This document shows positions 22,875 through 32,871 of a stretch of DNA of 64,000 nt, piece by piece. The stretch is from assembly GCA_001910725.1 (NCBI GenBank), contig MJGA01000043.1, positions 88,039 to 152,038 on the forward strand, written 5' to 3'. The translations under genes and the position numbers were made by a program. Under the pieces are notes generated by a model. The model saw only the letters and a list, made by a program, of their open reading frames with translations. It was not told the DNA's origin and ran no database searches. Origin of the DNA: Phanerodontia chrysosporium. Lineage: Eukaryota; Basidiomycota; Agaricomycetes; Polyporales; Phanerochaetaceae. Position 1 is the first letter of the stretch. Each line of letters starts with the position of its first letter.

Positions 22875-24088
22875 ATGTCGCACCCAAGCCTCGAAGAACT
22901 GCTTGAGCTCCGTGGAGGGCCCGAGCGAGCGAACCTCGCGCGGGACAGCATCCAGAGGGTCCGTCCCATTCCAGCGCCTCCGCTTGTATTTCTCACGGCC
23001 CAGCCACAGATCATCACCTTTGGCCTCCCATCCGATGCCCGCCACCAGTTCTTCCCCGGCGCCCACCTCGAGAGCGGCGAATGGGAAATAAGCGAGAAGA
23101 GCCACGAGTTCGTGGAGGCTGGCGCGGTCCACCTCCTCCTGCAGCGCCTCGCACAGGACCCCCAGGTCCCAAGCGACGTACGGCCGCGCATCAACCTCCG
23201 CAAGGCCGAGCTCTTCTTCCCAGCGTGTGTCCAGCGCGAACCGCCCGCGCCGCCCGACGTGGACCCCGTCGTCGCGTACGGCTGGGACCGCGTGCACGAC
23301 AAAGCAATCATCCAGCGCATGCAAGACCAGTGTGCTGAAGTCTTCCTCGCGTGCGACCGCCGCGCCTTCGTGCTTGCGACGCCTGCGATGGCGCAGTACC
23401 GCGACCACGACCCCGCTAAGTGGTACCACGAGCTCGCGCAGCACGTCACGTCGCCATACTACCAGGACGGCTTCGAGATCGAAATCATGAAGGGCGTCGT
23501 CATCCTGCGCGACTTCCTCTCGACGCTCACCACGAAGATGGCGATTCTCTTGGAGGCGATGCCGGCCAGCGACCGCGAGGCGGTGAAGAAGCCGCACGAG
23601 ATCGTGTCGGACCTTTGCGTCAAAGTCGGCTTCTCCGCGCTGAAGCACTTGCACCTTCCTGATGACGCTGCGTACGAGATACGCCATGTGAGTCTCGGTG
23701 GAGCTTCCTTTTCGATGATACTCACGGATATAATCGTAGCTCTTTGAGTCTATTCAGAAGCTAGCCAATCAACCGGACCACGTCGACTTCCAAATGACCC
23801 TGTACAGGATGGAAGACGTGATGTTCCACACAAACATCATCAGCTATTTTAACGGGTCGATGTCGCTGAGTGCTGGCCTAGGCCTGATTGCGCAGCTGAC
23901 GATGGAAATATTGCCTGGATTGAAGGTGGGTCGTTCTCCGCTATCAATCAGGTGAGAAAAGGCTCTGACTCCAGCGCAATCCACAGAACATACCTTTCAT
24001 ACGGAACATTGGAGTAGAGGGGGAAATCGCAAACAGAGTCATGAACGTTTGTTCCACCTACGGTACACCGTACGGTCTCTGGCACTAG
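22875..24088 (+). CDS. Family A protein, copy 2 (unrecognised; companion of B2)
   Basis: I do not recognise this family. About 370 residues from three exons: 22875 to about 23690, about 23745-23921, and a last exon from about 23975 to TAG at 24086-24088. The start gives MSHPSLEELLELRGGPE, aligning with A1. Core signatures: RPRINLRKAELFFPAC, VVAYGWDRVHDKAII, MQDQCAEVFLACDRRAF, AKWYHELAQHVTSPYY, KPHEIVSDLCVKVGF and YEIRHLFESIQKLAN. The C-terminus FIRNIGVEGEIANRVMNV ends in YGLWH. The R-I-x(3)-K...AC...GWDR...AC-R...WY pattern is also in the middle of B1 and B2. No signal peptide or clear membrane helix; a mildly hydrophobic stretch MSLSAGLGLIAQLTME precedes the last intron. No lesion was found, so this is the best-preserved A copy. 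Function unknown. Confidence 0.75.
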
Positions 24089-24898
24089 TTGGGCAGATAG
24101 GAACCATTGTCGTGACATGTAGGAATTCGAGGAAGGGATAACGAGTGCAACTATCCCTTGCAAGGCTAAAGCTCATATGTCAGCGCAAAGCACATGTGAC
24201 TCATCGGTAGCTCAAGCTGTGGCCCTCGAGCAATCCTGAGTTACGAGGCGGAAAGCACGAGGGAAAACGGGGCGAACCAAGTCTTCGGGTATCACCGCGC
24301 CACGAAGGGCTGATGTAAGCTGAAAATTGGTCTTGCCGAATCTCGTCACCGCCTTGAAGCTACCAACCCCAGCCCCGCTGTCGTCCATGAGGTGCTGACA
24401 ACGCTTTCCGTCTGCCACTCACCACGTCTGCCCGTTTGCTCCAGCACTTGCATGGAACGCTGTCAACGAGGCCGAGATCCGCGAGCGGCCTGTCTCGGGC
24501 GTCGTCAGACCACCGGGCTAAAAGCAGTCGACATACCGTATCGTCGACATGTGCAGCCCCCCGCACGGATCCTGAGCCTGACTCTCCACGCTGTTTTCGT
24601 TCGGGCGTCGCGAATCGGACCCGGGAGTCGCGGCCAGGGCGCTCCGCCGCGGTCACGGGTGCTGGCGCGCCGGGTGGACATCCACGCGCCATGCGCAGAG
24701 CACGTCAGGCCGCAGCGTGACCAGCCGAGACCATCGCGCCTCTGATGGTTCACCGCATGCAGCACTGAACGGGGCTCTGACGTCGCTTGAGCCAGATCAG
24801 CTTCGTGATGGCTCTCCGCCGCCCGCCATATAAGCCTCGCGCGGTGCATCTCCGGCCGTCGACCTTCGCCCTTCGAACCAAACCCCACGTCGAGAGGC
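24089..24898. other. Intergenic, upstream of the alpha-glucosidase
   Basis: About 810 bases. Overlapping GC-rich open frames occur on both strands between 24390 and 25010 but none resembles a known protein. The right end holds the TATA box of the next gene. Confidence 0.5.
24829..24833 (+). promoter_or_regulatory. TATA box of the alpha-glucosidase gene
   Basis: TATAA (within CCATATAAGCC) lies 66 bp before the start codon at 24899, at a spacing like that of other TATA boxes in this window. Confidence 0.6.
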
Positions 24899-27800
24899 AT
24901 GGTGTCCGCAGTTCTTGCGGGCCTTCTGTTGCCTGCCCTCGCGTTCGCTCGTGCGCCGTCGAAGCTCCAGCGCGACGCCCTGCCACACCACTTTGCGACC
25001 AGAGCGCCCACGCTGTCTTTGAATGTCTCAAGCTGTCCAGGTGAGCCATGACATCACGCTTTGCTCAAACTTTCACTCACAGCAGCTGGCAGGATACACC
25101 TTGACCGCCCTGCAAGAGACTAGGACCGGCCTGACCGCGCAGCTCAACCTTGCCGGCCCTGAGTGCAACGCCTTTGGACAGGACATTGCCAACCTGACCC
25201 TCGAAGTGACCTATGACTCTGACACGAGGTGGGCATCAACCTTCGAAGCCTCCAAAAAGCGCCAGCTCACATGTGACAGGTTGCACGTGAACATCTTCGA
25301 CACCGCAAACTCCCAGTTCACGATCCCCTCTTCGGTGATTGACCTCCCCGGGAAGCCCTCGTCCGTGCACACCCACACCTCGGACCTCGTCTTCAACTAC
25401 GAACCCGCGCCCTTCGCCTTCTGGATCACGCGCCGCGACGCGCCCGACGCGCAGCCGCTCTTCGACACGCGCATCGCCTCGCTGCCTCCGACGCCCATCC
25501 CGCCCGTCATCCCCGCGGACAACTCGACCGCGCTCGACGGCTTCCCGCTCGTCTTCGAGGACCAGTACCTCCAGCTGACCTCGGCACTCCCGCGCGGCGC
25601 GAACATCTACGGCCTCGGCGAGGTCGTCGCGAGCAGCGGCTTCCGCCGCGACGTCGGCACCGACGGCGGCGTCGGGACCGTCCAGACGATGTGGGCGCGC
25701 GACATCGCGGACCCCGTCGACCAGAACGTGTGCGTGCGCCGTCTTCGGCCTCTTCCAGGGTACCTCAGCTGACGGCCGCGAGCGCAGCTACGGCTCGCAC
25801 CCGATCTACCTCGAGCACCGGTACAACGCGACGACGCATCGCTCGCAGACGCACGGTGTCTTCCTCTACAGGTGCGTCTTCCCCTCCACGCACACTGGCA
25901 CCGTCTTCTGACCCTTGCCTCAGCGCCGCAGGCTCCGACATCCTCCTGCTGACGCCGCCAGGGTCCCACGTCTCGCTCGTCGAGTACCGCGCGATCGGCG
26001 GCACACTCGACTTCTACTTCTTCTCGGGCCCGAGTCCGCAAAAGGTCATCGAGCAGTACGGCGCGCTCGTCGGCCTTCCGACGTGGCAGCCCGCGTGGGC
26101 GTTCGGCTTCCACCTCTGCCGCTGGGGATACTTCAACATCAACGAGACCAAGGAGCAAGTGCAGCGCATGCGCGAGGCGAATATCCCGCTTGAAGGTGCG
26201 TGCAACGTCCGTTGAGGCGAGGTAACGAGGCTGACGCGCGCGTGCAGTGATGTGGAACGATATCAACCTGTACCATGCTGTTCGCGACTTTACCGCCGAC
26301 CCTGTGTCGTTCCCGCCAGAGGAGATGCGCGCCTTCATTCGTGAGCTGGTGCGCCCCCTCGTATATCGTCTCTGCGGCCGCAGCGCTGACTCCTCGCGCA
26401 GGCCGCGAACAACCAGCACTACATCCCGATCGTCGACGCTGCGGTTGCAAAGCAGGTCAACGACACTGATATTGTGAGTATTTATCTCGTTCCACAGCGA
26501 GGACGGCTCGTTCTCACCTCGAACTGGCAGTACGATCCGTACACTCGCGGCGCTGAACTGTGAGTCTTTGTTCGTCCTGCATCGTTCAGGGGCTGACGCG
26601 TCTGGGCAGAGATGTATTCATCAAGAACCCAGATGGCAGCGAGTACGTCGGGCAGGTCTGGCCTGGCTACACCGTCTTCCCTGACTGGTTTGCCGAGAAC
26701 GCGCAAGAGTACTGGACCGAGGCGCTCACGAACTGGAGCCGCAGCGGCATCGAGTTCTCGGGCATCTGGCTCGATATGAACGAGGCGTCCAGCTTCTGCG
26801 ACGGTTCATGGTGCGTCACGGACAACCTTGAAAGGTGCAGGGCATTTGTTGACGAAGCGTGCTTGTTTGTAGTGGTACCGGCGCCGACCTGTCAAACACG
26901 AGTGTTCCCTTCTTCCTCCCCGGAACCCCTGGCGGGCTCGTCACAGACTATCCCGAGGGCTACAACGCCAGCGTCTGGGGCCCGAGCGGCAACATGACCA
27001 TCAACGGCACCCTGACGTTCGGGGTCGACTCCACGAGCAGCAGCGGCGCCGCGCTCGCGAAGCGCGGTGTCGGGGCCGGCAAGCAAGTCGGCGTCGACCT
27101 CAACACGCCGCCGTACGCGATCCACAACGGGAACGGCCGCCTGTCGCTGCACGCGCTGGCGACGAATGCGACGCATGCGGGCGGGTTCGTCGAGCTCGAC
27201 GTGCACAACCTCTGGGGGATGATGGAGGAGCGCGCGACGCACCGCGCGCTGCAGGCGCTGCACCCGGGCCAGCGGCCGTTCGTGATCTCGCGAAGCACGT
27301 TCCCGTCGTCGGGGCGCTGGACGGGGCACTGGCTCGGGGACAACTTCAGCAAGTGGCAGTACATGCGCTTCAGCATCCAGGGCGTGCTGCAGTTCCAGAT
27401 CTTCCAGGTGCCGTTCGTCGGCGCGGATACGTGCGGTTTCAACGGGAACACGGACGAAGAGCTTTGCGGCCGCTGGATGCAGCTCGCCGCGTTCACGCCG
27501 TTTTACCGCAACCACAACGAGCAGGGCGCGATTAGCCAGGAGCCGTACCGCTGGGAGAGCGTTGCAAACGCGAGCCGCACCGCAATCGCCGCGCGATATG
27601 CCTTACTGCCGTATTGGGTCAGTCAACTCCCTCACTATCGCGGATGAAACTAACCTTGTCTACACAGTACACACTCTTCGCGAACTCTTCGCGGTTCGGG
27701 ACCCCCGCCGTGCGTGCGCTCTGGTACGAGTTCCCGGACGAGCCCGAGTTGTTCGGCGTCGACGGGCAGTTTCTGATCGGCCGCGATATCCTCGTCACGC

Positions 27801-28408
27801 CCGTGCTGACGCCAAATGTCTCGACTGTTGACGGTACGCCGGGCCCCCGCATCGTTTAGCACGCCCTCCCGACTGACACCCGCGCTCTAGGCATCTTCCC
27901 AGGCCAGGGCCGCGTGACCTGGCGCGACTGGTACACGCACGACGTCGTGAATGCGACCGTAGGCGGTAACACGACGCTAGCAGCGCCGCTCGGCCACATC
28001 CCCGTGCATATACGTGACGGGTCCGCGCTCCTGCTGCACAGCGTGCCGGCGTACACAATTGCGGAGACGCGCCAGAGCCCGTACTCTCTCCTCGTCTCGC
28101 TTGCTGCGGATGGCATCGCGTTCGGCACGGCGTACTTCGACGACGGCGAGAGCGTGCCACCGACACCTCATCGTGACGTGCAGTTCCACGTGTCTGCAGG
28201 ACGCGTTGTCGTTTCTGGTAACGGAGCCTTCAAGGTCGGGCCCAAGCTAGAGACCGTGACGGTGCTCGGCACACATAAACCTAGGAGCGTGGCTGTGGGT
28301 GGCAAGGCCGTGACGAGCTGGAAGTATTTGGTTGCGCAACAGAAGCTTGTGATCAGTGGATTGAAGATTGATCTGAACGCACCACAGACAGCCATCACCT
28401 GGCAATGA
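24899..28408 (+). CDS. Secreted alpha-glucosidase, glycoside hydrolase family 31
   Basis: Predicted GH31 exo-acting alpha-glucosidase releasing glucose from maltose, maltooligosaccharides or starch ends. The start gives a typical signal peptide (MVSAVLAGLLLPALAFA). The nucleophile motif is WLDMNEASSF and the acid/base region GHWLGDNFSKW; other family marks are YGLGEV, YGSHPIYLEHRY, PTWQPAWAFGFHLCRWGY and QVPFVGADTCGFNG. C-terminal beta-sandwich domains follow GRDILVTPVL. About ten short introns can be placed, for instance 25049-25091, one ending at about 25790 that joins DQNV to YGSHP, one before AAGSDILLLTP, one before MWNDINLYH and one before YTLFANSSRF. The exon border between the AANNQHYIPIVDAAV part and DVFIKNPDG is less certain. 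Many NxT/NxS sites fit secretion. A KR dipeptide in ALAKRGVG could be a Kex2-type site. Stop TGA at 28406-28408; length near 880-900 residues. Confidence 0.88.
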
Positions 28409-29395
28409 TCCCTTTGGTAACATGTGCACTGTTCCAAAATAAATTTTGTATCATCTGTGATGTTCTGTAATTGTGCGACAACACCCGGGACGCTGACTCA
28501 CCTAATACCCCCGTCCTGCACTTGCCAGGGACTCAATCCCATCTTTCTCTCCTTTGCAAGTCCGTGCTAGTCACATCTTTATATGGCGCTGGTAGGGAAG
28601 GAGTTTCTAAAGGCATAGCGGGTAGCCGTGAGACGAGAAGGAGGGAGAGAACGACGACGACCTCTCACGCAGGACACGCTCTTATATATCCCACCGGATT
28701 GCCGTTGTCTCGATTTGGAGATTTCTTGGTGTTTGATGAACGAGGTGCGCGCCACATCGCAACCGGCGTCGACGTCATACGCCACCGAGAGGTGATGGTC
28801 GGGTAGAAGCTGACATCCGATTACCAAACAAAGTACTCAGAGATGCAGAATTTGCGGACAGTCGCAGTCTGCTGATATGTCTAAATTATGTGCGTTACAG
28901 CCTATAGGAACGTGACCTACATTTCAAGAGTTACTCCAAGCATAGATCGTGGGCAATCGTATTCTATGTTACTTTATAGCAGATCGCTGCCGAGAACCCG
29001 TAGTTTAGTACATGTAGTGACTATATGCGTGTAGGAGCAAGAAAACATGTCAGTATGACCCCTCGGGTCCGGCCATACTTTTGCGCGAGCCGGTGCCCGC
29101 AGCGCGGCTGACCTCATCTCTCATTCGTTGCTGCTGGAGTGATGCGCTTGCGGCGCCCTGAACCATCGGAGATACTCACCGACGGTAGTGAAGAGGGCTC
29201 AAACACATAGGATGCATCTACAACATTGGCAGAATTTACCGGAAGAGACGTTACGGAATATTACAGGCAAGAAAATCATCCAATATGCTGAGACACGTAT
29301 GTGATTAGAGAGCACCCGAGCAATGCGTAAGCAAGTCCGCTGCAGAACGCGTAGTCCACACACTGAGCTGAATAGCTAGGGCACCAAAAGAGAGG
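28409..29395. other. Intergenic between convergent genes
   Basis: About 990 bases between the alpha-glucosidase stop and the stop of F-box gene 2. AT-rich 3' flank follows the glucosidase (AAATAAATTTTG near 28437). An open frame at 28471-28806 with two TATA-like strings (28577 and 28683) has no recognisable product. Nothing else was recognised. Confidence 0.5.
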
Positions 29396-31074
29396 TCAAA
29401 CCAGGGTATCACAGGGAATGATCCCCTTATTCTGGATGTACCGAAGGAGAGGACGCTTGCACGACGCTGGAAACTGCGCTAGTCTCGCAGCGACCCCACG
29501 AGCAGATGTCTGAGTTAGCTCTTGCGGAGTCACGAGCCGCTTCGCCACACCGGCTCGGTTCACCAGCTCAACGCGCACATCGTGCGTGTCCCCGTCGCCT
29601 CCGCAAGACAATTGGTCACGTTCGAGAAGGGCGCGCGCAATACGAACAAGGGGCTCGTGCGCAGGCTCGGAGGAGCCCAAGGTCAAGTACGCTTTGCGCA
29701 GCCGGCACTCTTGCACATGCAGCTGCCGCAGGGCGGGGAACAGCGGCGCCTGCAAGGGTGCCATCCGGCTGGCCTCGCGGCTGAGGACCTCGTAGCGCAG
29801 CGCAAGCGCCTCGACGCCGCTTAGGGCCTTGCAGAGCGCGGCCCACTCGAGGACGCCCCACAGCGAGGCCGCATCTGCGATGGCTGCTGTGCAGACGTGC
29901 GAGAGCGGGAGCACGCGGCAGAGCCTGCGGAGGAGCCACGTCGGGCATGACGCGCTCGAGAGCGTGAAGAATGGTGGGGGCTGCGCGCCGGGGTCCTGCA
30001 GCGCGGCGAGAGGGAGCCGCTCCCGCCAGAGGGTGATGCACACGCCGACGTCTAACATTACGTGCGCGGCGTCTATACGCAGAGACTGCACAGGCGGGCC
30101 GTCGAGGCTTTGCCATGCGCTGGTGCGAGAGGCGAGAGACGCAAGTCCGGGGGCGTAGTCTTCGTGCATATCCGCACATGTGAGATGGATGGCCGTCGAA
30201 GCGGGGTGCGCGATATGCCGAAGGAGGTTTAGGCTGTCTAGCGAGGTGTTCCCGGATATAGTGAGCGATTGCAGGCGGGGAAGCGTGGTTACACTGTCGT
30301 GACGTGGAGTTTGAAATAGAAACGACGGATCGACATATGTGAGATATTTCATCTTCAGGTCCTGGAGACGTTCCATGGTTTGCAAGAATGCCAAGAGCTG
30401 GACCAGTGACCCAATGTTGCAATGAGAAAGGCAGAGGTGTACCAGGCTAGGAACAAGGAGTGCGCGTAGCGACGTAATGTTGTTGCTGCGGTAACAGGCT
30501 AGTTGTTTTAGTTCAGGGAAGGACACGGTAGCAAAGACATCAGAGGCTGCCAAACGCACGCTGAAATCCAGGCATAGCGACCGGGCTCGCGAGGTAATAT
30601 AGGTTTGCCCCTGTGCACGCTTGAATGAAGGATTTTCTGGTACGACGAGGCTGCCGTACACAATGCGTTCGATGTGTACTAGTACCAAGCCGGAGCACTG
30701 CAATGCCGTTAATCGCGTGGTGTGATGGTTGTACACATGCAGAGGTAGCACGCCAGCTGTTCTTAGCAACTGCTTGACACACTCCAGTTCGGTTAGGGGA
30801 ATGTGGGCGGATAGCGTTGGGTATGACATCGCGATCCTGCGCCAGCGACGGCAAACCTGACGTACTGCCAGCCAGCTGCCTTGCACAGCTACGGGCGTCG
30901 TGCGTGGTCCTGTAGTACAATATGCATTCCACCACGGTTGTTGCTCCAGGTGCGGCTTGATATCCGCTGACGCACAGGCCGCCTCGATGTGCCAGAGGAA
31001 AATCTCTGCGAGTACCTCGTCCGGCAGTCGTGCAATGGGGGACTGTTTTCTTTTGCGCTGCGCAAATAGACCGA
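29396..31074 (-). CDS. F-box-like/LRR protein, family member 2
   Basis: Predicted F-box-like adaptor protein. The reading frame is open well upstream of the first ATG at 30886, and that extension carries the F-box itself: ARLPDEVLAEIFLWHIEA followed by WLAVRQVCRRWRRIAMSYP. It then matches the family order: LSAHIPLTELECVKQLL, LPLHVYNHH, leucine-rich segments (LPRLQSLTISGNTSLD), and a C-terminal part with ALLERDQLSCGG, comparable to the end of members 3 and 4. The exon begins near an acceptor-like TTTGCGCAG at about 31074. The first exon, expected upstream by analogy to the 36 and 39 kb copies, was not identified. A TATATATA at 31560-31567 could belong to this gene. Coding GC is high in the 3' half. 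No lesion was seen. Ubiquitin-ligase role is inferred from the family. Confidence 0.7.
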
Positions 31075-31679
31075 GATGTTAAATAAATGCGTGCAAATTG
31101 CAACCTAGATTCTTGCCTTTAGCATTCTGTCAAGGAAATCCTAGGGCAATTGGGTATGCAAGGCTCTGCTGGGCCTTGGGCAACGAGGCCGCGGCCGGCT
31201 GCGGCAATCACCGAGAGCGCGCGGCATCTTCCGGGACGACGTCCGGCAGAAGGCCGCTGACGCGCTTGAGCAGAATAAATCATGGCTTTCACGAGAGTAC
31301 GCAAGAGACCGTTTGAGCCCAACAGGTCGGGGTTTATGCCGCTGTATATACATGCCAACTCCTCTCCCCCTGCGGTCATACCGAGATACAACCCGCCCAG
31401 CGGCAAAACCGAGGCCCAACTCTTTAAACTCGTCCTTCTGCACCTCTATGGTATGGTACACGCCGAGTTCCTGTTCATGTGTGGATGGGCGCCGCCGCTC
31501 GGGCGGCGGGCCATACCTCAGGGTTGGAGTACAACATACAATATATTTCAGAGAAACCACTATATATAGCGTAGATGAACGGTCACGATATTGATGAATC
31601 CACCGGAAACAAGAGGCGATTGGCGCACGACCAGCGTGCGTGAAAGGTGACAGACCTAAAAATCTGCTGCGACGGGCTG
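31075..31679. other. Upstream region of F-box gene 2
   Basis: About 600 bases. Open frames on both strands (31141-31560 minus; 31282-31594 plus) have no recognisable product. One may hold the missing first exon of the minus-strand F-box-like gene. A symmetric TATATATA lies at 31560-31567. Confidence 0.4.
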
Positions 31680-32015
31680 CTAGTTACTCCGCGAAGGGAG
31701 CAGCAAGCTGAGCTCGTCGCAAGTGAAAGTGTGGCGGAAGGTGTGGCCATCGGCCGATTGCCATTGTCCCCGGAAAACCCAGGTCTCTTTGCCCTGCATT
31801 AGACAACGCCGTCAGGACGACGCAGATGGGTTAACGAGGGTAAGACGCACCTCGACTCTGTCCTTGCTCCCGTTGTCGATGATCGTGACCTCAATCCACT
31901 TTCCGTTGACCTTACCTGCGGCGAGGTCACCGGTCTATCGACATGATAAGACTTGGTTATGCTGGTATGGTGGGGTATATTCACGCACCTTGAACGTCAT
32001 CTCTTGGCCCCTCAT
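31680..32015 (-). CDS. Small beta-rich protein, 74 residues (unrecognised)
   Basis: Three exons splice cleanly on the minus strand: 31989-32015, 31851-31934 and 31680-31793, with introns of 54 and 57 nt bounded by GTGCGT...GATAG and GTGCGT...TGCAG, all in phase 0. The product starts MRGQEMTFK, then GKVNGKWIEVTIIDNGS and ETWVFRGQWQSADGHTFR, and stops at TAG 31680-31682. Alternating hydrophobic and charged residues suggest a small beta-sheet protein. The F-x-G-x-W...T-F rhythm resembles FTGVWEQNEKKWEWRGTF in gene B1 and its B2 equivalent, so it could be a stand-alone relative of that part; this is weak. Too short in each exon to show up as a long open frame. A minus-strand TATA lies about 115 bp upstream. 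Function unknown; a longer 5' end is possible. Confidence 0.5.
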
Positions 32016-32871
32016 GATGTGTCTGTTGGGGATGGGAAGTAAGGACAAGGATGTAAAGTCGAAGGTGAGTAGCTGAAGTTGGCCTAGTAGCTGCTGGGGG
32101 CGTTGGAAAGCAGAGAGGTGAGTTGCATGTATATATACCTATCGCGCCACATTGCTTGCGGTGGCACTGCGACGTAGAGATCTCATAACAATGCGGCCAC
32201 TGGAATCGGTTGCACAAGCGTACGTTAGCCGGGCAATTGCTACTTTGTCCAGCTCGCGTACCTCGTGTCTGCAACGAGACCACTTTGGTCTTTGTGGGTT
32301 GGTGGCCCAAAGGGATATGAATCAAGACGCGCTTTGCGTGCTTTAAAATGACCTCTCGTCAATGGTGTCCATGCATGCTACACGTTGTCAGGTCGTGGAA
32401 AAGATAATGCTCACCAGGGGGCTCGAGAATGTCGATTTACCCTGAGCGATCATACCTCCTCCCCCTTTCAAGATGGCGCAGCGTTCCCTACATGAATAAA
32501 ACTGCCCGAGAACATGGAGTCAGCAGCTTTGCAACCATGACAGTCGCTGTTTTTGGACGGGTTCGCCCTGTGAGTCTGACCCAATGGTATGTCACCACCT
32601 ATATTCGTCCCCCGTATGGAGGATTATGCGTGGTATTGACAGCAGAGTAAGAAAAATTAGAGGAATCTACAGCTGTGCGCAAGCGCGCTGCACTTCATTT
32701 AAGCCGATCAGCCGCGCGCATTGTCATACGGAGCTGTGATACGTACCATTATAACCATACAATAGAATAACAGAGACAACTCGCAAAGGCTTCTCGCAGG
32801 GCGACCCAGCGCGCGGTCAGACGTCCAACACCGAACTAGTCTTCAAATGCAACCCGAGGACCAAGTCATCT
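32016..32871. other. Intergenic, upstream of mini-gene and downstream of eEF2
   Basis: About 855 bases. TATATATA at 32129-32137 on the strand-symmetric site is the likely TATA box of the mini-gene. An open frame at 32429-32650 has no recognisable product. AT-rich sequence next to 32750 fits the 3' flank of eEF2. Confidence 0.5.

Noticed and set aside
24390..25011. Overlapping open frames upstream of the alpha-glucosidase
   Set aside because: They lie in the promoter interval, conflict with the TATA box and signal-peptide start at 24899, and resemble nothing.
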